Shown here in pieces: positions 23,690-32,058 of a stretch of DNA of 64,000 bases (position 1 is its first letter; every line of letters begins with the position of its first letter). Position numbers and translations under genes: made by a program. The notes under the pieces were generated by a model. That model was not told where the DNA came from. It was given only the letters and a program-made list of their open reading frames with translations, and did not search any database. Source of the stretch: Cordilura impudica (taxonomy: Eukaryota; Arthropoda; Insecta; Diptera; Scathophagidae); the NCBI GenBank assembly GCA_963682025.1, contig OY821520.1, positions 91,167,992 to 91,231,991 of the forward strand, in the 5' to 3' direction.

Positions 23690-24215
23690 CTGTCTGTCCA
23701 TCTGTCAGTCAGTCTGTATGTCTGGGCCAACCCCTTTCCCCCTTATCCAATTGATCTGAAACTTGGCCAATAGTCTTTTTGTGACCACAGATTAATTTTG
23801 GGTTAGCCACATACAGCCACGTAAAGTCACGGAGTGATCTAAATGTAATTTCCCCTCATTCGATCGATCTGAAACTTGGTCCATACACTTGCTGTCAGAA
23901 AAAGATTAACTTTGACTTAATCACGCACAGTCACGCATGGTCACGCACGGTCACGGAGAGATTTAAAATGGATTTCCTCTCATCCAATCACTCTGGAACT
24001 TGGTCGATATACCTGCGGTAAAGAAAGATTAACTTCGACATAGTCAGACACAGTCACTCATAGTCACGCACAGTCACGGAGTGATTTAGAACCCATTTCC
24101 TCCTATTCGATCGATCTAAAACTTTGGCCATAGGCTTGTGACCAAAAATTAATTTTCCAATGGTCAAGAGTAGTCACGAACAGTCACGGGGAGATTTGAA
24201 ACTCATATGCATAAG
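23690..24215. repeat. Tandem repeat, about four units of 110-130 bp
   Basis: Each unit holds CCAATTGATCTGAAACTTGG-like text, then AAGATTAACTTTGAC-like text, then one to four tandem copies of an AGTCACGCAC-type decamer ending in GTCACGGAGTGATTTA. Units start near 23741, 23858, 23981 and 24105. The block is preceded by a CTGTCCATCTGTCAGTCAGT tract. A similar phrase (CCAATCGATCTGAAACTTTG) occurs near 3378. Confidence 0.7.
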
Positions 24216-25018
24216 GAAAGAAAGAGTTTAAATAAAAAGTTTTTAGTTTATTGATAATTTGTAAATAATCATTTTTTTTTTTCAAAATTTTTTTAACAAT
24301 TCGATATAACTCATATACGAGAAATGTTTAATAAATAGAATCTTTTGTAAGTCTGCGCAAGGTTGATTCTGATTAGGAAATAACGAATTTAGATTTTAAA
24401 ATTATAATATTTGGGACATTGCGCTGCTTAAAATTTCAATTATTGGAAGCATTACATACCAAACTTATCATTTTTGATTGGGAAATTTGACACGTTCCCT
24501 CATATGAATCACCACCATACGCGAATACCATAAATCCATATAGGTTTGAGAAAATCTTTACCAATTTGAATCCTATTACCGTGAGGATATAAAGGGATTT
24601 GTGTGTAAGAAAAAAATATACAAAATGGTTTTTCTAAAAAAAGACTTCATACAAATAAATTTTTTGTTTATAGAACAATTTCTTCTGTAGTAAAGGAATT
24701 TCCTCTATAGCTTTAAAGTGATTCAGTCTGCAAAACTTCATGACCTTCTATTAAAAACGCTCCACAGATTCTCACAAAATTTAGTGTATACCATAAGTCT
24801 CTGAGATCTTTTCTTTTCAAAACCTTCAGAATTCAAAGTTCGTTAGTTTTAAAGACTATATAAAAAAAGCGATAATAATAAAATTTTTCCTTTAGAAGAG
24901 TCTAATGTCTCTTCTATGTATCTTAATGTTTGTTTCTTTAGAAAAACTCAATTAAAGCACTTCTTATAAAAAATATGTTTCTAAAGACCTGTTTCTGTAG
25001 AAAAATTACTAACATAAA
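24216..25018. other. Upstream region of RpS12, no other gene seen
   Basis: AT-rich sequence. No TATA box could be assigned with confidence and no upstream exon of RpS12 can be recognised by eye, although a non-coding first exon would not be detectable this way. Confidence 0.4.
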
Positions 25019-25034
25019 TCTCTTTCTTTCCGGT
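25017..25034 (+). promoter_or_regulatory. Candidate TOP-type 5' end of RpS12 mRNA
   Basis: The pyrimidine run CTCTTTCTTTCC (25019-25030) lies about 45 bp before the start codon. Ribosomal protein mRNAs of flies begin within such a terminal oligopyrimidine tract, which couples their translation to growth signalling. The exact start site cannot be read from sequence, and an intron acceptor in the leader is an alternative reading of the same tract. Confidence 0.45.
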
Positions 25035-25070
25035 TGTCAAAAAGTTCAAGGACGACGAACACATTAAAAA

Positions 25071-25490
25071 ATGGCTGACGTTGATGTAGATGTACCCTCA
25101 ACTGCCCCCGCTGTTAGCGGCACCATGGATATCAATCAAGCTTTACAAGAAGTTTTGAAGAAATCTCTGATCGCCGATGGTCTTGTTCATGGTGTCCATC
25201 AAGCTTGCAAGGATTTGGACAAGCGCCAAGCTGTTTTGTGTATCTTGGCTGAGTCTTTTGATGAACCCAATTATAAGAATCTCGTTACTGCCCTCTGTCA
25301 TGAGCATCAAATCCCTTTGATCCGTGTCGATTCCCACAAGAAACTCGGTGAATGGTCTGGTTTGTGCAAAATCGACAAAGAAGGCAAGCTCTGTAAGGTT
25401 TGCGGTTGTTCCGTTGTTGTCATCCAGGACTTAGGTGAGGAAACCCAAGCCTTAGATATCGTCAAGGAGCACCTCAGACAAAACGCCTAA
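25071..25490 (+). CDS. RpS12: 40S ribosomal protein S12 (eS12)
   Basis: Encodes a 139-residue eS12 protein, a component of the small ribosomal subunit; in flies it also takes part in cell competition between ribosomal mutants and wild-type cells. The protein opens with a short acidic, proline-containing tail, then the conserved L7Ae/eS12 fold: [19 protein letters not shown] near residue 20, [20 protein letters not shown] in the middle, [11 protein letters not shown] and [16 protein letters not shown], then the cysteine-bearing [11 protein letters not shown] and the C-terminal [11 protein letters not shown]. The length matches the usual insect protein. The start fits an AAAAAATGGCTG context, with a leader that begins in a pyrimidine tract. 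The frame is intact and its codons are richer in C and G at third positions than the surroundings. No intron interrupts the coding part, so a retrocopy cannot be fully excluded, but the leader, the intact frame and the lack of a long A tail favour the true gene. Confidence 0.96.
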   Translation: MADVDVDVPSTAPAVSGTMDINQALQEVLKKSLIADGLVHGVHQACKDLDKRQAVLCILAESFDEPNYKNLVTALCHEHQIPLIRVDSHKKLGEWSGLCKIDKEGKLCKVCGCSVVVIQDLGEETQALDIVKEHLRQNA

Positions 25491-25645
25491 ACTATTTGGG
25501 TTAAGTTCGTTGCCGGGTTCATTGTTGATGATAACGATGCATCTTGTTTTTGTTTTTATCAAAAACACACCAAAATAACCTGTGACTAAAAAAACATTTT
25601 AGTGTTGATTCAGGTTAAAGATATTTTTATTAAATTTGAAAAAAC

Positions 25646-25651
25646 AATAAA
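25646..25651 (+). terminator. Candidate polyadenylation signal of RpS12
   Basis: AATAAA about 155 bp after the stop codon, followed by A-rich sequence. It is the best candidate for the 3' end of the RpS12 mRNA. Confidence 0.6.
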
Positions 25652-25924
25652 TACTAAAAAAAACAGAAAAAAAAATCTGAAAATATTTTCTAAATTTTTT
25701 TTTTATAGAAGAAGCACAATTCTATGAATTTTTGTTTAGGTTAAAGTACTCAAGATCTATGGTCGTTTCCATAAAATTCATGTGAGTATGACACAGAGAA
25801 TATATATTTCTGAAAACATTGTGTTTCAAACGGCAACAATATTTTGTGGTTCTGTTAAAAACATGATACATTGTCGAATTTAAAAAGCGAAAAATAATGT
25901 AATTAACATTATAAAACAGCCATT

Positions 25925-26480
25925 CTACGGGGTGATATATTGCAAGCCAGTATAGTACAATTCGAATGAGTTTGCCGTTCTTAGTCAAAACTTTTTTACG
26001 GCCTTTAATATTTTTTTCTTATCCTGATGTATGTTTGCTTACTTTTAGAGCTACAACTGAGGAACCATTGATGATTTCTAATTTCATTCTTCAGCAAAAT
26101 TGCAGCTAAGGCCTAAATAAATATTTTTTATTAAGACGTCCACGTAAAAAGTGGATCAAAAATACTGCTGTATGTTTGATTAAATGTCAAAAATATTACT
26201 TATACGTATACATCTGTTCTACTATCCTCATAAATAAAAATCATATACCCTGAATGTGTACTTTTATTTAAAAAAAAAATAAAAATATTTAGAGGCTATT
26301 TACGGAAGAACGAAATAAGAAACCATGAATGGTTCTTGAGTTATAGCCTAAAAACTAAATAAAAACAAACATCAAGATAAGGAAAAACTATAAAAAGTTA
26401 CAAAGAAAATTGACCTGAGAACGCAAAACTATTTGGAAGGTTACTATACAGACCTAGTACTTTCACCTTACACGGAATTT
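25925..26480. mobile_element. Long inverted-repeat (foldback-like) element C1
   Basis: Two arms of up to about 200 bp face each other. The left arm holds TTATCCTGATGTATGTTTGC and GAGCTACAACTGAGGAACC; the right arm holds the inverted, diverged forms (GGTTCTTGAGTTATAGCC and ACAAACATCAAGATAAGG). The outer parts also pair (TGCAAGCCAGTATAGTAC against a diverged copy near 26440). There is no coding region. A relative with the same arms lies at 30190-30735. The ends are approximate. Confidence 0.55.
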
Positions 26481-26959
26481 TTCACACCCATAATGTCTGT
26501 TCTACTGTGTTATGAAATACCTTAAATGTCTCTACAAAAATCAAGTCACTACAAACATAAAAAATAATTAATTTTTATAAAAACACTATGGGCTAAGGAC
26601 ATGCCTGAAAATTTTAAATTTTAATTTGAAAACGAACACTTGCAACAAAAGACTTCACGTATTTTAAGTTTCTTTTTTTATTGATTTAACGAGTGTCATC
26701 AAATAGCCGATATTCTCAAATGTAAACATAACATATAAGTTATTTTTTTAATTATTGGTAAAACTAGCGCTTTTAGTGGTTTTCACTTAGTCATAATTTA
26801 GCGTCTTTTAGCGCCCTGTGATTCCAAAATGAATTATTAACTTAAAATTAAATTCTAAAAAAATATATCTATAATATTAATAAGCTAGTCGATTTCTTGT
26901 GACCGATGCTATGTTCTACCGTTTTATCCCGATTTTCACCAAATGTATACTATTTGAAA

Positions 26960-27173
26960 GTTTGTTAGATTTATCGTCATTTTTCAGACATATTGCAATT
27001 ACTACTGTAATTAATATGCAATTTTAATTTTATTTAAATGGTGCGTGGTAAAGAAGAAGAAAGCATATATTTCAAAAATTCATAACTGCACTGTATTCTT
27101 AATCGGACCGGTTTCTGGCATTTCAGCCTTCATCAGCGATTTATTGAACATTGTGATAATTGTTATGTTTTTT
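26960..27173 (-). repeat. LTR-like direct repeat, copy 1 (downstream repeat on the minus strand)
   Basis: 214 bp from GTTTGTTAGATTTATCG to TGTTATGTTTTTT. It matches 27567-27780 without gaps. The only differences I see are TTTATTTAAATGG against TTTGTTTAAATGG and GGTAAAGAAG against GGTAACGAAG. Confidence 0.9.
27101..27141 (-). ncRNA. Type I hammerhead ribozyme core, copy 1
   Basis: Minus-strand reading in order: AAUCG (stem I 5' strand), CUGAUGA (core), AGGC-UGAAAU-GCCA (stem II region), GAAA (core), then CCGGU, completing stem III as the self-complementary ACCGGU, C at the cleavage position, and CGAUU (stem I 3' strand, perfectly complementary to AAUCG). All core bases expected of a hammerhead are present, and the cleavage triplet is GUC. 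Stem II has three G-C pairs, but the pair next to the core is A opposite A instead of the usual G-C, which may weaken activity. Cleavage would fall between plus-strand positions 27106 and 27105. The short stem III implies action as a dimer. Confidence 0.75.
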
Positions 27174-27221
27174 TAATTGAATAGATTGTTTCTATATGAA
27201 AATTTTTTCTACTTAGGGCGG

Positions 27222-27325
27222 CCGTGAGGTTTCGAACCATGAACCTTCTCACATACACTCGTACTTGCACTTTTTGGTCAGCGCTTTAACACACTCACCT
27301 AAAGTCAGGCCTACGAGCAGTGTGG
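27222..27325 (-). ncRNA. tRNA-like block (degenerate, SINE-head type)
   Basis: On the minus strand a B-box-like GGTTCGAAACC (near 27226-27236) is preceded by an A-box-like region (TTAGGTGAGTGTGTTAAAGC), which resembles the D-arm of a serine-type tRNA. The T stem has only two good pairs and I cannot form an acceptor stem, so this is not a working tRNA gene. It could be a pseudo-tRNA, a SINE head, or a Pol III promoter captured in the interior of the small element. Confidence 0.4.
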
Positions 27326-27566
27326 TTAGTTTTCAGTTTTCGTACCATACAGCTTTACTTTGTATTAATTTAAGAAGATACAATTCTGTCCAAACAAACA
27401 ATCGTTATTTTTGAATTTTGAATATTTTTTGCATTTATACTTCTAATTTCCACTATTCTCAGTTTTTCGTAAGAGTTGTCATATGTGATGTACGGTTTTT
27501 GTACATACCTAGATATGCACTTTACATATATTTGAGATGACGCTTTGAAGCGAAGAAAAATTTTTT

Positions 27567-27780
27567 GTTTGTTAGATTTATCGTCATTTTTCAGACATAT
27601 TGCAATTACTACTGTAATTAATATGCAATTTTAATTTTGTTTAAATGGTGCGTGGTAACGAAGAAGAAAGCATATATTTCAAAAATTCATAACTGCACTG
27701 TATTCTTAATCGGACCGGTTTCTGGCATTTCAGCCTTCATCAGCGATTTATTGAACATTGTGATAATTGTTATGTTTTTT
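27567..27780 (-). repeat. LTR-like direct repeat, copy 2 (upstream repeat on the minus strand)
   Basis: 214-bp partner of 26960-27173 at a constant offset of 607 bp. Near-identity of the two repeats suggests a young insertion if they were made from one template, as LTRs are. Confidence 0.9.
27708..27748 (-). ncRNA. Type I hammerhead ribozyme core, copy 2
   Basis: The same 41 bases as at 27101-27141, 607 bp away, including the unusual A-A opposition at the base of stem II. On the minus strand this is the upstream ribozyme. Confidence 0.75.
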
Positions 27781-27785
27781 GAAAG

Positions 27786-28660
27786 GCATTTTAATTTAGC
27801 CGTTTTATACATTTACAGATTTTAATTTTTTCCTTTATTTTGAGTAAATTACATTTAAAGTTGCTACTAACACATACATAAAATAATACGTATGCTATGT
27901 GTATTTTATTAAATTTGTTAATGTGTTTTTTAATGAGTTTGTTATCTTCATTCACAGTAATAATAAACCATAAAAGAGTTGGTTTGTGAATTGGCTAATT
28001 TGAAAAATAAAGCTGCCTAGAAATTGCACTCGAATTTTGAGCGCTGGAATCTGCTAATATTAATAATAACCTATACTTTTAAAATAAAATAAGTGATTTT
28101 ATAAGTCTGTGTATATTTTTCTTTTTTTCTTTTTTAAAAAAAATTTTGTTCAGAAATGGTAACGGCATCAATATTATTTTATTCCTAAATACAGATAAGA
28201 AGTTACAACGAAAATACGAGTATCTTAACACACGTTGTTTCTTCTTATTTTTTTTCGCATATATTTTCTTTTTTGATGAAATTGTCTTTGAAAAATATGC
28301 CACTTATTACGCTTAATGATAAAACAGTTCAATTATATACAGTTTGATTAAAATATGGAATGAGACAGAAGTACGTGCTAAAATTATTAAATATTTTCAA
28401 CATAAGTTGGCCAACTATTATCAGACACTACGAGGAAGGACATTAATTAATTAACTAGAATATTGTTGTTTTTTGTATGCTTTTTTTTAATAAATTGTTA
28501 TATGTATGTAAGTAAAACTGGTTCTATAAGTATTTTAAGTAAGATTGTATGAGCGTTTAACAGATTCGTACTGTAACAAGACTTATGTCTCGTCTTGTAT
28601 ACAAAACATCAAATAAAAATATAAATAAATAAATTAATTAAAATTAATCTGACCATTGAA
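27786..28660. other. No gene recognised
   Basis: AT-rich sequence. The lysine-rich frame at 28079-28303 (minus) is a product of A/T runs and is not supported. Confidence 0.4.
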
Positions 28661-28664
28661 AGGG

Positions 28665-28818
28665 AACATACTTCAGAGGTCTTTAAGGCCAGGAAAGTAG
28701 GAAGCATATTGAAAAGAGCTCCCAACACATCCGCTAGAGAAGCAACCCGATTAGCTAAGTACTCGGCCTATTTGGTATGAAAAGCGAAAGCCAATGTTGG
28801 TTTGAAAATATAGAATTG
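28665..28818 (+). pseudogene. Decayed coding repeat of unknown family, copy 2
   Basis: Reads SEVFKARKVGSILKRAPNTS, then AREATRLAKYSAYLV, a stop, and KAKANVGLKI. It aligns with the first block of copy 1 at 7547-7690 (VFKVKRITRIFNRALNTSAR...). An upstream LTIE is also shared in position. The product is not recognised. Confidence 0.55.
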
Positions 28819-28862
28819 ATAACTTTATCATACACTTAATAAGAAATCATATTAACAAAAGC

Positions 28863-29219
28863 TTGAAATGTCATGAAAATAATTTAATTGTGGTTCCTTA
28901 TTATGCCAGCGATGAATATATATATTCAAATTTACAAAGTGGATATGTACCACCTGAGGCTTTCCTATACCTCTATAGTAAAGGTTATATACAAAATGAA
29001 ACAGGCATACCTATACTGTACCACATATACAGACGAGCCAATATAAAAGCTATATATACCAATCAACCTACAACTGATAATTGCAGAATTGATACAAGCA
29101 TTTACTTACGAGATAAAAATATAATCCCAAACCTAAACAAAAAAAATACTGGTGCGTTAATGAATAGTTTTACTACTTTCAACATTTTTATCCTTCGACT
29201 ACAGTTTTATCTTACCTAG
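28863..29219 (+). CDS. Hypothetical 118-codon ORF
   Basis: An intact frame with protein-like composition (VPYYASDEYIYSNLQSGYVP, then PEAFLYLYSKGYIQ and GIPILYHIYRRANIKAIYTN). It is rich in tyrosine and isoleucine and has no signal peptide or membrane segment. The same frame is open upstream of the first ATG from about 28810, so the true start may differ or lie in another exon. It follows directly after the decayed repeat copy 2, so it may be part of the same mobile or duplicated unit. I do not recognise the family, and it could still be a chance frame. Confidence 0.35.
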   Translation: MKCHENNLIVVPYYASDEYIYSNLQSGYVPPEAFLYLYSKGYIQNETGIPILYHIYRRANIKAIYTNQPTTDNCRIDTSIYLRDKNIIPNLNKKNTGALMNSFTTFNIFILRLQFYLT

Positions 29220-29349
29220 TATAAAAGTAATTTTTTCTCTTTACATTTTTTCATTACATATCAATTATATTATCTACAAAAACTCTTAAGTTGTGTAAAG
29301 ACCATAAAAAATTAAAAAGAAATTAAATATTTTACTAATATATAAAATA

Positions 29350-30015
29350 CTAGATGTAACCCGGTGTGCTTCGCTACCCCTCTCCCCGAATCGTAATGAA
29401 AGGACCCACGCAAAGTCCCAAGGCTCTCACTATTACAGTAATTCACATATATGTCACATTTAATATTAAGTTTGTATGGGGGTGCCACGCGCATTTGTCC
29501 AATCCCGCCCATTTTTTTGTCGGACTACTAACATTAATAATAGATAACCTGAGACATTTTGCAAAGCTTTCTGTATCATAATACTCAATATATATGATAA
29601 TAAAACGTACTTTGTATGGGAGGTGTCACGCCCACTAAAATTATTTAAAAAATACAACCTGTGGAACTTCCCATATCCGCAGTAAGACTCTTTGAAAATT
29701 TCAGGAAGGTCAGATGAGTGGTTAAGGAGATTACCTCCTACAATCAAACAAATACACATTAACTCTTTATTATGCTAGTATAGATTAGATTAGTATAGAT
29801 AGATTTTTTTATTTCGATACTTGCTGATACACAATTGTTTTTGTTTTTTCATTCGGTACAACAATTATCAGATTTTTCGTCGTTCCTACCCTGGAGCAAG
29901 GTACATGTAGCAGCCCATGAGAAGAGCAGGGACTTTCCATAGATCTGGCAACACTTAGCTATTGGCCTTGAACCTAAAATACAAACACACAATACCTCTT
30001 TATTATATTAGTATA
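29350..30015 (-). mobile_element. Helitron remnant with 3' end
   Basis: On the minus strand the 3' end reads GCGAAGCACACCGGGTTACA then TCTAG|T (CTAG at 29350-29353), a common closing sequence of insect Helitrons. Upstream, at about 29960-29885, lies a relic of the helicase tail (see separate entry). The intervening sequence contains TATGGGGGTGCCACGCGC-type text found in such elements. The 5' end was not found; 30015 is an approximate limit. Confidence 0.5.
29880..29962 (-). pseudogene. Helitron helicase tail relic
   Basis: Minus-strand reading SMESPCSSHGLLHVPCSRVG, equivalent to the closing SHGQLYVACSRVG of Helitron helicases. Only this tail is left. It agrees with the Helitron 3' terminus downstream at 29350. 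Confidence 0.55.
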
Positions 30016-30189
30016 GATATACCTGAGTACCCGAATATGAGACTATATTTAACAAAATATAAATATACACTATTTGTTTATTTTTAGTTTTATTATATTA
30101 ATTTTGCATTCATAAACGTTATAAAAAAAAAACAAACAAAAAAAAAATATAGAAAGTTCGCAAAGTTTCAGAGAGATTTAGCGGAAGAT

Positions 30190-30735
30190 TTGGTGTCCAC
30201 AGGCCAAACATTTTTTAATGACTTTTATAGTATTTCCTTATCTTGATGATTGTCTGTTTAGTTTTTCGGCTATAACCTAGGAAATAGCTTCAGCAAATTA
30301 AGTTGCACTATTTTTATCGAATGAACTCTTTAAAATTATTTCATTTTTCCCCCTTTTTCAATGAATTTTTAAATATCGTATATGCAGGGCGTATCACCTA
30401 TCCATCATCTATCAACAGAGTAGAGAGAAGTATACGTATGTGTGATGAGTTTAATGGTAAATCAAATATAAATCAGTAATTTTTATTCTATTTTGACATG
30501 GATTTTAATACATTCATTTGTTTAAGGTTTAGCTAAAATTTTAATGAAGATTGAAGTGAGAAATAGTTCTTGAGTTATAGCTGAGAAAAAATAAGTGAAC
30601 AAAAATCAAGACAAGAAAAAAATATATAAGGTCATAGAAAAAGCATGGCCTGAGAACTCCAAATCTTTTTGATGTTTTACTACATTGGCATAATACTTTC
30701 ACGCGGACTTGAAATTTCTCACCCCCACACAACGA
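30190..30735. mobile_element. Long inverted-repeat (foldback-like) element C2
   Basis: Arms resemble those of C1: the left arm reads TTTCCTTATCTTGATGATTG and TTTTTCGGCTATAACCTAGG, and the right arm the inverted forms (TTCTTGAGTTATAGCTGAG, AAAAATCAAGACAAG). The outer parts also pair. Ends are approximate and no coding region is seen. Confidence 0.5.
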
Positions 30736-31511
30736 TGTCGACAATGTTTTACAGTTTAATGACAGACTTGCGAACGATAGAGCTATGCAGAATAGGTATT
30801 AGTACAAAATAAGTATATATGAAGTTTTTATTTCATATTATTTAATAATTAAATGAACGTTAATTCATTCATTTAAAAAAATATTGTTGGCGTTCTATTC
30901 TAAATTTTCATTAATTGAATTTATAAGTTGGCAAATACAAAAATATATACCAAAAATCATAAAATTTTACTATTGAAACTAAAATCTTGGGATAGACTCG
31001 TAGCATTTCTCACAAGTGTAGAGAAGATAATTAGTAAAAAAAGTTATGTTTTTAAAACTGTTACTTTTAAATATTCACAAAATATTCATCAGATCAAAAT
31101 AACCTTTGAGATTTCGGCATTTGAGTATACATCGTTGTAAAGAATGTCTGAATTCTTTTTACCTAAGAACATGGTTAGAATCAGATAAAATTGAATATCC
31201 TAGACCACTTCATTGAGCTGTTGTTTTACGAATTTTCAATATTCACACCGCCATATTTCCATAACTGCAAGAACTAGAGATCCAAAATTATAAATATTTT
31301 TTTTTTAATATGCAAAAAGATAATTTTCTTCGTTGATCATAAAGAGAATTAGCCGCTTATAACATTAAGAAAACTATTTTCAAAAAAAATTTAATGTTTT
31401 ATTAGATTCCCCTTATGCAGTCTATGTAGCCACCGCCACTGCTTTTATTTACCCACCTAGTGGCTATTTTCTCTCATCAGTAGCTTGCATTGTTTGTGTT
31501 ACGAATAAATA
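30736..31511. other. No gene recognised
   Basis: AT-rich sequence; the frame at 30928-31140 has no recognisable features. Confidence 0.4.
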
Positions 31512-31766
31512 ATGAGTATGAATGCATTTTGTTTTGAGGACTCTGTGAATTTCTATTCACCTGGACCTTTTGGACAAAAGATAAATGATAATTATGAGAC
31601 TATTGATGAGAACAACGATGTCTATGATGACAATATTAACTACAGCGATGAATGGCAATGGTGTTGCCATTTAAATGCAAATCCATATTCTATTGAAGCA
31701 GCCAGTGTCTCTTTTGTTATATCGACAATGGTCATTTTGAGTTTTCATAAATTTACCAATTGTTGA
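31512..31766 (+). CDS. Hypothetical acidic 84-codon ORF
   Basis: The frame starts in a tight cluster of ATGs (MSMNAF) after a leader of mixed composition. Its middle is strongly acidic and rich in asparagine (NDNYETIDENNDVYDDNINY, then SDEWQWCC), followed by a short hydrophobic end (AASVSFVISTMVILSF). The acidic block stands out from the chance frames nearby. It could be a small gene or an exon of a larger host gene. I do not recognise it. Another frame (31760-32002) overlaps its end, but there is no evidence joining them. Confidence 0.3.
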   Translation: MSMNAFCFEDSVNFYSPGPFGQKINDNYETIDENNDVYDDNINYSDEWQWCCHLNANPYSIEAASVSFVISTMVILSFHKFTNC

Positions 31767-32012
31767 TTTATCTATTTTGTAAAATTTCCATAGAAACTCA
31801 AACAAACCCACACACAATGTACATAATACTTGACAATTGTATGTCTGACCCATTGGTGTCTAAACTTAAAAGTGTTGCAATTAGCCATGTTATTGTTCGT
31901 TCGTTTTTAACAAAACTGAAATCATGTTTGGAATTAAATTTTTACTTCTCCAAATGCATGCGGTCAAATATTCATCAATTATTTATTCTACCTGACGTAT
32001 AAGTAATATATA

Positions 32013-32058
32013 TATATTTTTTTTTTTTTTTTGTAATTGCTTTTATTCAATTTTACTC
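32013..32058 (-). other. Poly(A)-tail-like tract with AATAAA on the minus strand
   Basis: Read on the minus strand: TTGAATAAAAGCAATTAC followed by an A run of 16 (32017-32032). An AATAAA 11 bases before a long A run looks like the 3' end of a reverse-transcribed mRNA or a LINE. I could not identify a source gene in the sequence to the right. Confidence 0.35.

Larger units (their letters stand above)
26961..27780 (-). mobile_element. Retrozyme/Penelope-like small element with LTR-like repeats and hammerheads
   Basis: Two direct repeats of 214 bp, differing at two positions, flank a 393-bp non-coding interior. The unit is bordered by the direct repeat GAAAG (26956-26960 and 27781-27785), which could be extended to TTTGAAAG if the element ends three bases earlier. 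Each repeat carries, on the minus strand, the core of a type I hammerhead ribozyme with the very short palindromic stem III (ACCGGU) known from Penelope-like elements and animal retrozymes. The predicted cleavage sites are 607 nt apart, so a transcript across both would release a 607-nt RNA. No RT is encoded, so it would depend on another element. The assignment is inference from architecture and motif. Confidence 0.75.

Noticed and set aside
23690..24215. A CRISPR-like array
   Set aside because: Units are imperfect, long, and internally repetitive with no unique spacers; the genome is eukaryotic.
27222..27325. A functional tRNA gene
   Set aside because: B-box-like and A-box-like motifs exist, but the T stem pairs at only two positions and no acceptor stem can be formed; kept only as a tRNA-like block.
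26960..27780. A conventional LTR retrotransposon or solo-LTR pair
   Set aside because: The repeats do not start with TG and end with CA, there is no clear primer-binding site or polypurine tract, the interior is 393 bp without coding, and the hammerhead core points to a different class.
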